From Alphaproteobacteria bacterium (lineage in GTDB: Bacteria > Pseudomonadota > Alphaproteobacteria > Rhodospirillales > WMHbin7): DNA of 64,000 nucleotides. Location of the stretch: NCBI GenBank assembly GCA_015231795.1, contig JADGAX010000010.1, positions 45,175 to 109,174 of the forward strand, given 5' to 3'. The position numbers and the translations under genes were made by a program. This document shows, in pieces, positions 38,822 to 46,952 of the stretch. Every line of letters begins with the position of its first letter. Position 1 is the stretch's first letter. The notes under the pieces are model-generated. The model made no database searches. It was not told where the DNA came from and saw only the letters and a program-made list of their open reading frames with translations.

Positions 38822-39993
38822 CAGGAAAGCCCCCCGTTAATCAGCATGTTGCCGTCGGTGGTATAGGTGCAGTGGTGCTCGTGCTCAAGGTCGCGATAAA
38901 ATCCGCGGATTTTCTTCCACTTCACGACCGCGAGGATGGCATTCAGTGCGTTGAGATCAGCGACCTGAATGTTGGACGCATATATGTCCTTAGCGCCACC
39001 GCCGACGAAGGAAATGTGCTGTCGCGCGTGATCTCGTCTCTCCGGCGTGCTGGCGGTCACTCGCAGGATGCCGCCAAGCGATCCGTCGTCGAGTTCAAGC
39101 CCCATCCCGACATCGACGAACGAAACGCCGACCGTTTCAAGCTTCTCCACGATCAAACGTTTGGCGTCACCCGCGTCGAGGGACAGGAACGCAAAGGTAA
39201 TGCCATCGAGAAGGGAAAGGTTGTCAGTGCCGAGCGCAACATCATGCGGTACAATGTTCCGGTGCATCCGGCTGTAGATGCGCTTCAGATAATCGACCTT
39301 CTTCGGAGCCTCTCGCAGTTCCTCCAGACTTGAGGCGCCTGGTGCCCGAAACGCGTTGTGGGTCAGGAACTCGTCGCTGTCGAAGAGTCGAATTTCGCGT
39401 ACTGGCGTCTTGGCAACGAAGTCCAGGATGTAGCCGCCGGTCCCCCCGACGCCGATGATGGCGACACGCTCGCTGACGAGCCGTTCAGTCAGGGCGCCGA
39501 TCCCGATGCGGTCAGAGGCTGTTTCGACATAGTTGAACACGCTGTCTTCCTCAGCTTCCGGCTTCCTGAATGTACGAGGGGTTGCGCCGGGCTTCAGCAC
39601 CGCTGCCGGACCGGCAATGATGTTCGCATAGCTCGTCATCTTGTGGTGGTAGTTTGTATAGCCACCTTCCGGTTTGCTGGAAAAGCTGTGCGTCGCTTTT
39701 AGGCCGTTGCCGAGGTCGAAGGCGCCGGCATGATGAGAAATTGCCTGAATGCGTGAGCCGTCGGCGTGGCAGGGAAAATCGCCATCCCAGTGGACGACAT
39801 GAGTGTCTGGCTTTTGCGTCTGGTCTCCAGCCAGCGTCAGGCTGGAGATGAGGGAGCCGATGCGTACCTCACGACGCGCATTAACATATGGCACCTCCCG
39901 CATGACGAGATTTCCACCATGCTGCTGGACGAAGTATCCCTCGTCCAGTAGCTGTTTGAGGTCAGAATTACGACTGAACAGTTCGCGTGACAT
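38821..39993 (-). CDS. ThiF/E1-like adenylyltransferase with N-terminal E2-like domain
   Basis: 390 residues from 39993. Residues ~1-145 resemble the E2-like domain that precedes E1 domains in bacterial multi-ubiquitin operons (HVVHWDGDFPCHADGS, then GGYTNYHHKMTSYANIIAGPA). Residues ~165-390 are a ThiF/E1 adenylation domain: GVGGTGG (181-187), the acidic LFDSDEF, an Arg in HNAFRAPG, a Lys in KVDYLKR and LSLDAGDAKR. The whole protein has only two cysteines, C75 in the E2-like part and C375 near the end (HHCTYTTDGN). The CxxC zinc pairs of canonical E1s are absent. The start overlaps the ubiquitin-like gene by 26 bp; an ATG at 40071 lies further inside that gene and is less likely. Confidence 0.85.
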   Translation of the reverse strand: MSRELFSRNSDLKQLLDEGYFVQQHGGNLVMREVPYVNARREVRIGSLISSLTLAGDQTQKPDTHVVHWDGDFPCHADGSRIQAISHHAGAFDLGNGLKATHSFSSKPEGGYTNYHHKMTSYANIIAGPAAVLKPGATPRTFRKPEAEEDSVFNYVETASDRIGIGALTERLVSERVAIIGVGGTGGYILDFVAKTPVREIRLFDSDEFLTHNAFRAPGASSLEELREAPKKVDYLKRIYSRMHRNIVPHDVALGTDNLSLLDGITFAFLSLDAGDAKRLIVEKLETVGVSFVDVGMGLELDDGSLGGILRVTASTPERRDHARQHISFVGGGAKDIYASNIQVADLNALNAILAVVKWKKIRGFYRDLEHEHHCTYTTDGNMLINGGLS

Positions 39994-40714
39994 TGAACAC
40001 CGTGCCTTTCTTCTTGACGTCGACTGAGCCACCCGCCCCGAGCTCACCTGCGTGCGGCGTTGACGCTGCATGCCGGTAGGTCATAGAGAAGACGACGTTG
40101 GGATCGTGCTTGCCCGGAAAGGCAAGCTGGACAACTTGTTCGAAGGTGACTGTGCTGGCGTTCACCGTGCGCGGCCGCGAATTGACGATGATTTCGAACG
40201 TCAATCGCGCGGTGATGAACCGCTCTATGCCGGGCTGGGTCAGATCGATCAGCTGGCCTTGCTCGATCAGACGATTTTCACCGCCTGGAACGACGATGAA
40301 GACGGCTTCCCCCTCACCAGGTTTGGCGAGGCCGTAGAGCACTGTGCCGCTGATGACTGGCTTGCCCCAGCGCAGTTCGTCGTCGTTCAGTGTAAGCTTG
40401 AAGTCGCGATCCGTCAGGAAGGCGATAAAACGCTCGGCGCCCCGTTCGCGCAGGTCGAATGGTTCGTTCAGCAGCACGTCCTCAAAGTCCCCTGAGGGCA
40501 GGATCGCGAACAGGCTATAGCCGTCCCGCGGGTCCAGGGCGCCGGCTTCAAGCAACTGGCGGCCTAGCGGCACGGGATCGCTCACCTGGCGGGACAGGAA
40601 GTTAAGATCACCTTGCGCGAGGAGGAAGCGATACCCCCTCGCCGGACGTAGAGCCCGGCCCTCACGCAGGGCATCGCCGAGATCGTCGACTTCAATCAGT
40701 TCTTCAGTGTTCAT
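39968..40714 (-). CDS. multi-ubiquitin-like (triple beta-grasp) protein
   Basis: 248 residues, apparently three ubiquitin-like domains in tandem: ~27-100 (starts YRFLLAQGDLNF), ~101-168 (starts RDFKLTLNDDEL, contains IVVPGGENRLIEQGQ) and ~169-248 (starts RLTFEIIVNSRPRTV, contains FPGKHDPNVVFSMTY). This matches bacterial multiubiquitin proteins. The C-terminus reads GTVFNVTRTVQS and lacks the Gly-Gly end of conjugated ubiquitin. The ATG at 40714 follows AAAGGA; an upstream in-frame ATG at 40741 has no ribosome site. It is followed directly by its E1-like partner. Target modification is inferred from the family. Confidence 0.85.
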   Translation of the reverse strand: MNTEELIEVDDLGDALREGRALRPARGYRFLLAQGDLNFLSRQVSDPVPLGRQLLEAGALDPRDGYSLFAILPSGDFEDVLLNEPFDLRERGAERFIAFLTDRDFKLTLNDDELRWGKPVISGTVLYGLAKPGEGEAVFIVVPGGENRLIEQGQLIDLTQPGIERFITARLTFEIIVNSRPRTVNASTVTFEQVVQLAFPGKHDPNVVFSMTYRHAASTPHAGELGAGGSVDVKKKGTVFNVTRTVQS

Positions 40715-40796
40715 AAGATTGGATCCTTTAGGTTTTGCCATGGCGACGCCGTGGCTCTAAAGGTCCAATCGGAGCGATATCTGCCGACCGGTAAGG

Positions 40797-43700
40797 TCAG
40801 GCGAACTTTTTTTTCAGGGGGCCGGCCGGGGTCTGGCCGCAGATGAAGAAGGCCGGGCAGTTTGGGCAGGTGCGCGACGAGACATCGGCCGGAAACCGTC
40901 CCGCCCGAATATTACCGAGAAATTCTTCTAGCTTGTCCTTGCGCCCTTTCAGTTTCCGCTCCGACAACTCAATTGCATGCGTCTTGCCGTCGGCGAGATA
41001 GACAAGCTCTGCGACAGCGCCTGGAAAGGCTTGTTGGACTGCGAGCATCAGCGCTGCCGCCCCGACATCCTCGCTCTCGGCCGACCGCATATGGCCCGTG
41101 CGGATGTGGCGTACGGCACGAGCCCCGTCTGGCCGCATCAGCACCTCATCCGGCTGAACGATGATCACCTCGTCACCAAAGTTGAGTCTGAGCGCAGCGG
41201 GCGGCTCGGCAATTGAACCTGTACGGTTTTCCAGGAAAAAACTCAGCAGTGTCAGGGCTAGTTCGCGGAATTCCATAAGATAGCCATGGCTACCCAGCCC
41301 CTGCTCGGCAAGAGCCGCGTTGGTGAGATACTCTAGGTCTTGTTCAGTCATGAGGTGATCCGACGTGATCACAGCCTTGACCACCATGCGAACCGCCTCG
41401 TGTAACTGCATGAAGGCGGTTGTGGTCCGACGACCTCCGACCTGCAGGACATGTGTGTAGAAGAAGCGGCGCGGGCAAGACTCATAAAGAGTGATCTGAT
41501 GTGCTCTGAACTGCAGTCTGCCATCAACAACCAAATCAATATCTTGACTTTCCGCAGCCATGGGAAGAGTCCGCAACGGCACGACCGAGCGGCTCCTCAT
41601 GGTGGTTCCGAGGTGGTCTAGGAATGGTGAAAGAGGTCGGTTGTAGCCGTTGCTCTTCTCGGTCGGCGCATAAAAGATCAGTCGGTCACGAGCGCGCGAC
41701 TGCGCCACATAGAATAGGCACTCCTGCTCTTCGGCCATGCCTTCGCGGAACGCTTCCAGTGGGCTGCCTTCAGTCCCTGCAATCATTCCATCTGGTGCGG
41801 GACAGGGAGGCGCCTGCGGCTTGCGAGGCAAGGTGTCGCTGTTAAGGCCCGGAATATGGACGCCGCCGAATTCCAAGCCCTTAGCACCGTGAATGGTCAT
41901 TAGCCGCACAGCGTCGAGATGCTGGGCGCAAGACGGAAGTTGACGCAGGTCGCGGTCGTCGCCGAGCCGCACGAGCCTGCGCACACGATCGAGCAGTTGC
42001 GTGATGGGTAGGCTGCGCCCCGTCGGCTGCACTCGCAGGAAGTTAAGGAATTGCCAAATCGCGATACCGCGTGTCTGATCGGTAAGATGATCGGACGCGC
42101 TAAGGTGCGCGGCAATACGGGTGCGATCTAGCAGCAGTGTTGCGAGCACGGTCCAGGGCGAGGCTGTTTGGTCAAATCCGCCGATCACGGATGCGAGCCT
42201 AGCGAGCGCCTGACGACCGGCATCGCTGATGCCTGGGATTGCATCCCCATGTTGAAGCCAGTCGGCCGGCGCGTAATCGGACACACGCAGATGTTCGAAG
42301 ATCGCCGCCACGTCTGCAAAAGACATTGTAAAGTCGGGCCAGCAGGCGATTCGTACTAATCCCATGGCTCGCCGATCGACAAGGACAGAGAGAAAAGCCA
42401 GGAGGTCCTTGGCCTCGTCCCGCTCGAACAGGTTGCCTAGAAATAAGACCGGAACGCCGAGCCGTTCGAGGTCTTGTCCAATCATCGACAGCTTTTCGTT
42501 ACCTGTGCATAGGACCGCTTGGTCGCGATAGGCGCAGCCCTCGCGCCGAAGTTCCTCAATTGCGTCGGCCAAAGCAACCTGCTGCTGTTCAGCGCGTTGT
42601 ACCTTGCGCAACTCCGGCCTATTCCCGTTGGCGTTCCGATCCGCTTCGAGGTCACTGTCTGCATCACCAGCCCGCATCGTAATTGCGAAGCTGGAGAAGC
42701 TGGCGACGATCTCTGGTACAGAACGGTAGTTGCGCTTTAAGCGACCCCGCTTGCCACATGGAAAATCCTCCTTTCCGAAGCGGGTCATGTTGAAGGATGA
42801 TGCGCCGCGAAACCGATAAATCGATTGTTTGGCGTCTCCGACCATCCATAGATTGTTGCCATCTGGCCGTAGTGAGCGCAACAAACGTACGCTGCTACGG
42901 TTCACGTCCTGATACTCATCTACCAGGACATGATCATACTGCACCTGTAGCGCCGCGCAGATGGCCTTGTCATTTTCGAGCAATTTGGCCGGCAAGGCGA
43001 CGAGATCGCCGAAGTCTATACAATGTGCGTCGCGTTTTAGCCGCTCATAGGCCGCATAGAAGCTGGCCACCTCATTTGCACGCTCTGCCGCTTCGCGAGC
43101 ATCAGGATCCTGCGCTTTTGCCAGCATGTTGCCAGCAAGCCCTGCATAAGATTCAGCGTCGACTACCTCATCCTTCGCTCGTGAGACAGCTGTCAACATG
43201 TCTGCAATGATCTGGGTCGGATCATAAAGATTGCGGTATTGCGCGAGCTTCAGACGCGGGAACTCATCCTCAAGAAGTTCGACCGCTTCTGTCCGATCCA
43301 TCATCCGCGGGTCTTTTGGTAGGCCAAGCTCCGTATGGAAGCGACGGATGATATCGAGGCCGAAGGCATGGAACGTGCCTATCCACATCGCGGCCGCGGC
43401 TTCTGGCCGCTTGCGCGCGATCCGCTCAGCCATCTCGCCTGCCGCCTTATTTGAGAAGGTCAACAGCAATATCCGCCTTGGATCGACGTCTTCGTCTAGG
43501 AGTCCTTCGACCCGCGCAATCAGCGTCTGTGTCTTGCCGGTGCCAGGTCCCGCTTCAAGCAGATAGGCTTCGCCACGATGTCCTGCAGCCGCCGCTTGCA
43601 GCGGATTGAGCGACCGTTCGACATTCTCAGCGTTTGCGGCAGGAGGTGCCGCCGGCAGTAGCAAAGCATCGAACAACTGCTGTGCAACGACTTCGAACGG

Positions 43701-44198
43701 TGCACCGAGCTTTGCGGCAATGGTAGACGCGGTGAGCCCATCGTCAACATGGAGCTTCCGCGCGACGTTACGGGGGAGCAGTAGCTCGCGCGCGAATAGG
43801 TCCATCTGGATCTCTCGGCGTTGCCTGCGGCCATAATCGATAACCCGGTCCATACCGACCGGTGAGGGTTCAGCCGCGCGGGCCGGATCAATGGTTGGCG
43901 CCGGTTCGCCAGCTGGATCGTCGCCAAGCTCAATATGGCCGATCTCGTGCGCTACAAGAAAGGCCTGCTCAAACAGAGATCCGATGTTCTCGTGGAGAAT
44001 CAGATCATCTGCGGCGACAAAGGTTGCTCGGCCACCGTTGAGTACAGTTGCCCCTGCCGCTGTAGGTTCTACGTCAATCCCCCGGCGATTGGCCTCGGCG
44101 ACAACAAATTTATATGTTGACCATGGGTCAGCGCCGGATGCAACGAGGCGAGCATGAATCTCGGAGGCGACTTGCCTAGCAAGTTCCACGCTGTCCAA
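40797..44198 (-). CDS. ImmA/IrrE peptidase-UvrD/PcrA helicase-PD-(D/E)XK-like fusion
   Basis: 1133 residues. Residues ~1-180 are an ImmA/IrrE-type zinc peptidase with HEIGH at 84-88. Residues ~197-800 are a superfamily 1A helicase: Walker A GPGTGKT (217-223), ADP-contacting TFSNKAAGEM, DEYQD (motif II), VGDAKQSIYRFRGA (motif III) and MTIHGAKGLEF (motif V). The C-terminal ~250 residues resemble AddB/RecB-family nucleases with a Cys set fit for an Fe-S cluster (CPRRFFY early; CPNCPAFFIC at the end). The expected catalytic DYKTG reads HIRTG, so nuclease activity is doubtful. It starts 1 bp from the preceding gene. Such fusions are frequent in defence loci. Confidence 0.88.
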   Translation of the reverse strand: MDSVELARQVASEIHARLVASGADPWSTYKFVVAEANRRGIDVEPTAAGATVLNGGRATFVAADDLILHENIGSLFEQAFLVAHEIGHIELGDDPAGEPAPTIDPARAAEPSPVGMDRVIDYGRRQRREIQMDLFARELLLPRNVARKLHVDDGLTASTIAAKLGAPFEVVAQQLFDALLLPAAPPAANAENVERSLNPLQAAAAGHRGEAYLLEAGPGTGKTQTLIARVEGLLDEDVDPRRILLLTFSNKAAGEMAERIARKRPEAAAAMWIGTFHAFGLDIIRRFHTELGLPKDPRMMDRTEAVELLEDEFPRLKLAQYRNLYDPTQIIADMLTAVSRAKDEVVDAESYAGLAGNMLAKAQDPDAREAAERANEVASFYAAYERLKRDAHCIDFGDLVALPAKLLENDKAICAALQVQYDHVLVDEYQDVNRSSVRLLRSLRPDGNNLWMVGDAKQSIYRFRGASSFNMTRFGKEDFPCGKRGRLKRNYRSVPEIVASFSSFAITMRAGDADSDLEADRNANGNRPELRKVQRAEQQQVALADAIEELRREGCAYRDQAVLCTGNEKLSMIGQDLERLGVPVLFLGNLFERDEAKDLLAFLSVLVDRRAMGLVRIACWPDFTMSFADVAAIFEHLRVSDYAPADWLQHGDAIPGISDAGRQALARLASVIGGFDQTASPWTVLATLLLDRTRIAAHLSASDHLTDQTRGIAIWQFLNFLRVQPTGRSLPITQLLDRVRRLVRLGDDRDLRQLPSCAQHLDAVRLMTIHGAKGLEFGGVHIPGLNSDTLPRKPQAPPCPAPDGMIAGTEGSPLEAFREGMAEEQECLFYVAQSRARDRLIFYAPTEKSNGYNRPLSPFLDHLGTTMRSRSVVPLRTLPMAAESQDIDLVVDGRLQFRAHQITLYESCPRRFFYTHVLQVGGRRTTTAFMQLHEAVRMVVKAVITSDHLMTEQDLEYLTNAALAEQGLGSHGYLMEFRELALTLLSFFLENRTGSIAEPPAALRLNFGDEVIIVQPDEVLMRPDGARAVRHIRTGHMRSAESEDVGAAALMLAVQQAFPGAVAELVYLADGKTHAIELSERKLKGRKDKLEEFLGNIRAGRFPADVSSRTCPNCPAFFICGQTPAGPLKKKFA

Positions 44199-44199
44199 G

Positions 44200-44778
44200 T
44201 CAGTCTGCCTCCGCCAACAGCTGGGCGCGCCTCTCGGCCGGAACGTTGGCTTCGATTAGCACTCGCTCGAAGGTGACCTGTTCGCCAACCATCGGCTTGT
44301 TGTCGGCTTTATAGCTGCGCGCCCCGGCCATTTGAGCCGAACCCCAAGATGACTCCAACTGCGCGACAGAGCAGCGCATCGTCTCCGCCAGCATCGTCAG
44401 GACGCGTCGCGGGACGCTAGCGAGAACGACCCTTCGTTCTCGTAATGAGGTCACAACCTGCCGAGGAATATTCATGCGCTGGGCGACTGTTCGCCAGTCA
44501 TCGACTGTTAATGCCGCAAAAGGGTCGGCTGCATCTGCTGGGACAGCCTTTGCATGTTTTGACCATGCCGTATCGATCAGCGCTTGATCGGCAGAAGAGA
44601 GGGGCGCGGCTTCATCGCAAGCCACGCGGCTGAGTTCATAAGAAAGGTCAATGAGCTCTCCAGCATATTCTGGGTATAACCGCAGATAGTGTTCCAAGGT
44701 CGAGCGGCCAGGCTCGCTTTCGACAGCGAATGCATCTAGCACGGACTCAAGGGTTGGACGTTCGCCAGCCGGGCTCAC
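44200..44778 (-). CDS. putative HTH regulator encoded with the sigma-like protein
   Basis: 192 residues, no firm family. The N-terminal half is helical (LEHYLRLYPEYAGELIDLSYEL). The C-terminal half has an XRE-like pattern (VAQRMNIPRQVVTSLRERRV, then VLTMLAETMRCSVAQLESSW). Its ATG overlaps the sigma-like gene stop (ATGA) and its stop abuts the helicase fusion. An HTH protein next to an ImmA-type peptidase is a known pairing, in which the peptidase removes the repressor; that relation is inferred here. An anti-sigma role is another possibility. Confidence 0.55.
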   Translation of the reverse strand: MSPAGERPTLESVLDAFAVESEPGRSTLEHYLRLYPEYAGELIDLSYELSRVACDEAAPLSSADQALIDTAWSKHAKAVPADAADPFAALTVDDWRTVAQRMNIPRQVVTSLRERRVVLASVPRRVLTMLAETMRCSVAQLESSWGSAQMAGARSYKADNKPMVGEQVTFERVLIEANVPAERRAQLLAEAD

Positions 44779-45638
44779 CGCTTTTCTCCATCGGTCATCG
44801 CAGCACGCAGGGTAACCACGGCCTTGTCGCGGTAGGTTCGGACGGTTTTTTCGGAGCGGCCTAGGGTCTTGGCAATGGTCATGACGTCCGGTTCCTGGGA
44901 GTCGATGGGGAAGCCTAGTCTGAGCATCTGAATGATCCTGCCTTGTTCTGTTGGTAAAGCTTCAATCGCTGTATCTAGGCGTAACCGGTAAGCAGGATTG
45001 TCGAAATCTGACACTTCGAATGGTTCGGAGGCTCTAGCGGCGGCCTCCTCTACCTCGGGTGACAGCTCGCCACTCTCTTCGTCATATTCGAGGGGCTGGG
45101 ACCGATTCGCGTCGCGCCAGGCTTTTTTCTGTGCGTCTCGCCGTAGACTTGCCAGCGCGCCATCGAAGCGAACTTCGAAATAGTCTAGCTTATCAACATA
45201 GTTGATTCGATCAGCCGCAAGGAGTTCGACGAATAGGTCGGACACTTTGTCTCGTACAACCCCGCGTGTCAGCGATTCCGTCACGCCATCATTGTTTTCC
45301 GCCTTGGGCAAGCTACGCAGCACCCGTTCGATCAGAAGTTTATAGAGGCGTTCGAACCACTTGCCATTGTTATCGTAGCGGCTTGCTCGTATGAAATAGA
45401 CGAGGCATTCGCTGGGGACATAGCCCGGATCAGAACGATTTGTGATTGCTGCCCTGGCGATTAGCTCTTCCTGCGGCAAGGCAGCTAGTTCAATGATGAG
45501 CGTCTCTATCTCAGGGGCACGCTGGTAAAGTTCGCCGTTGCGGAGGCGTCTTTTGCGCAACGGGGTTGCTGTAGCCACACCTCTGCTGGGGGCGTCGGCT
45601 ACCGGCTTTATGCCGACGGTTCCCTCCAATTGGCTCAT
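44775..45638 (-). CDS. sigma-70-family-like regulator
   Basis: 287 residues. The C-terminal region (~210-280) looks like sigma region 4: ALPTEQGRIIQMLRLGFPI, then TIAKTLGRSEKTVRTYRDKA, a helix-turn-helix at the end of the protein. The middle (FEVRFDGALASLRRDAQKKA) may be a diverged region 2. The N-terminal ~30 residues are basic. Canonical region 2 promoter-melting motifs are not obvious, so it may be a specialised or inactive sigma factor. GGGGAG precedes the ATG. It is the first gene of the operon that ends with the ubiquitin-like module. Confidence 0.65.
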   Translation of the reverse strand: MSQLEGTVGIKPVADAPSRGVATATPLRKRRLRNGELYQRAPEIETLIIELAALPQEELIARAAITNRSDPGYVPSECLVYFIRASRYDNNGKWFERLYKLLIERVLRSLPKAENNDGVTESLTRGVVRDKVSDLFVELLAADRINYVDKLDYFEVRFDGALASLRRDAQKKAWRDANRSQPLEYDEESGELSPEVEEAAARASEPFEVSDFDNPAYRLRLDTAIEALPTEQGRIIQMLRLGFPIDSQEPDVMTIAKTLGRSEKTVRTYRDKAVVTLRAAMTDGEKR

Positions 45639-45733
45639 CGTCTCCCCTTTCCCTATAGCCTTCTCATCCTGACGCCTTTCTGGCGAGATAAAACCGCCGA
45701 GCCGGGCGTCAAGCCCCGGAGATGCTCTCTTTA

Positions 45734-45762
45734 ATTGTAACTATCTTTGGGGTGAAATGCAA
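45734..45762 (-). promoter_or_regulatory. sigma-70-type promoter for the ubiquitin-like operon
   Basis: Minus strand: -35 TTGCAT (45762-45757), 17-bp spacer, -10 TACAAT (45739-45734). Transcription would begin near 45727, about 90 nt before the sigma-like gene. It is the best promoter match seen in this intergenic region and points the right way. Confidence 0.6.
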
Positions 45763-46817
45763 TCTGGTGCTTGAACCATAAAAATCCAGCGGTGAGAGAG
45801 GGGCTTTAGCCCGGCGAGCGAGGCTGGCTGGCATGGGCGTTGGGGCCTGACCTCAGTAATGCTTCCGCCAGTTGAGGATGGTCGCCGTGCGTAGTCAGGT
45901 CTGTGGAACAAGGCCGCTCAACGTGGCGGTTTCGATTGGACGGTAGATTGTGGCGTCGGTCTTGGCGCCTTTGCCAGGGTCGGCGAACTGCCTATTCTTT
46001 CGGCGCCACGCCAACGGGCGGATGGCGCTCGAACGGTGATCGGCCATCCCAGGCTCCATCGAAACAGGAGATTTCTCCTCCAGATGTGAGAAATCTTGAA
46101 AGAGACTGCGCTGTTTAATTATTCAATTACATCGCCTTTTTTTGAATTCCCAACCGATAGCACGTCAATGTTGAAAATGCATACTGCATTTTTCTCGCCC
46201 CTCATGGCGCGCCGGATTTCGTGAATCAAAAATGCCGCGCTCATGTCTCAGGTTTTCTTGAGGATGTTCTACTTAATTCACAATAATAACCGACAACCGC
46301 ATTTTTCTCACGCCCGAGAACCGGCAAGGTGGTTGAAAAAATTAAATGGCAGTTCGGTGGAAAGTGTGAAAAATCGTCGTCAGAAACAATTCAGAAATTC
46401 CGCATCATGCATTACAGGCGGTAGTTTTCGGCACACAGCATAAATGCATATTAATACCGCCCCCAAGTTAGGCTTCAACATTTTTTTGCTTCAGCCGCCA
46501 GCTCTCATACTCGCCTCTCAACATCTTCCTGGGAGGTCATTGCCGATTCGCTCGCCAACATTAATGACGGCTTTCTTGGGTCAGTGCGCTTCCAATTTTG
46601 TCGGTCGCAGCGCGTACTTTTATTCCGATTGCAGTCAGCAAGGCGTTTTAGAAAAACATCATAAAAGTTGGACCCTGCTGCCAGAAAGTAGCAATTCCTA
46701 ACTGAAATTTGTTGGACGGATTTTTGTATTTTTCTGTCTTAAAACACTTGAGGGTGCTTTCCTCTGCACCAAAAGTAAGGTGGCTAATCTCGCTTCTTGA
46801 AAGAGAATTTTATGTCT
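45763..46817. other. gene-poor, AT-rich stretch between the two island modules
   Basis: The first ~330 bp are GC-rich with short interrupted frames on both strands and no recognisable product. From ~46110 on it is clearly AT-richer than the rest of the window. It contains direct copies of GCATTTTTCTC and lies upstream of a relaxase gene, so it may hold plasmid-type replication or transfer sequences. Short frames at 45903-46118, 46243-46443 and 46444-46701 lack support as genes. Confidence 0.5.
46186..46309 (+). repeat. two direct copies of GCATTTTTCTC
   Basis: Copies at 46186-46196 and 46299-46309, each followed by a CGCCC (the second after an inserted A). They are 113 bp apart in AT-rich DNA upstream of the relaxase gene. 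They could be iteron-like or regulatory; two copies are weak evidence. Confidence 0.3.
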
Positions 46818-46846
46818 CTTGACGTTAAAAGTAAAGGATGTTATTA
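46818..46846 (+). promoter_or_regulatory. promoter of the MobV gene
   Basis: -35 TTGACG (46818-46823), exactly 17 bp, -10 TATTAA (46841-46846). It points toward the relaxase gene that starts at 46953. A perfect inverted repeat begins directly after the -10 box. Confidence 0.55.
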
Positions 46847-46923
46847 AAATCTTAGTGACCGACTAAGATTTCGTATTTATCTACTGATTATAACGAAATC
46901 GTCGGCCAGGGGAAATTCCCCTG
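46847..46923 (+). promoter_or_regulatory. two inverted repeats upstream of mob; candidate oriT or operator
   Basis: Repeat 1: AATCTTAG (46847-46854) and CTAAGATT (46862-46869) around a 7-nt loop, sitting on the likely transcription start. Repeat 2: CCAGGGG (46905-46911) and CCCCTGG (46917-46923) around AAATT. MobV relaxases usually nick beside an inverted repeat just upstream of mob and also bind there to repress mob, so one of these may be oriT. Which one, and the nick position, cannot be told from sequence alone. Confidence 0.45.
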
Positions 46924-46952
46924 GACCCCTTTTTCCGCGGAAGGAGAAACTC

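Noticed and set aside
38390..40714. CBASS or Bil-type conjugation operon
   Set aside because: No nucleotidyltransferase (CD-NTase) gene, no JAB peptidase and a triple rather than single or double ubiquitin-like protein with no Gly-Gly end.
45903..46701. Short plus-strand frames in the AT-rich leader of the relaxase gene
   Set aside because: No ribosome sites of quality, no similarity to known proteins and composition like non-coding DNA.
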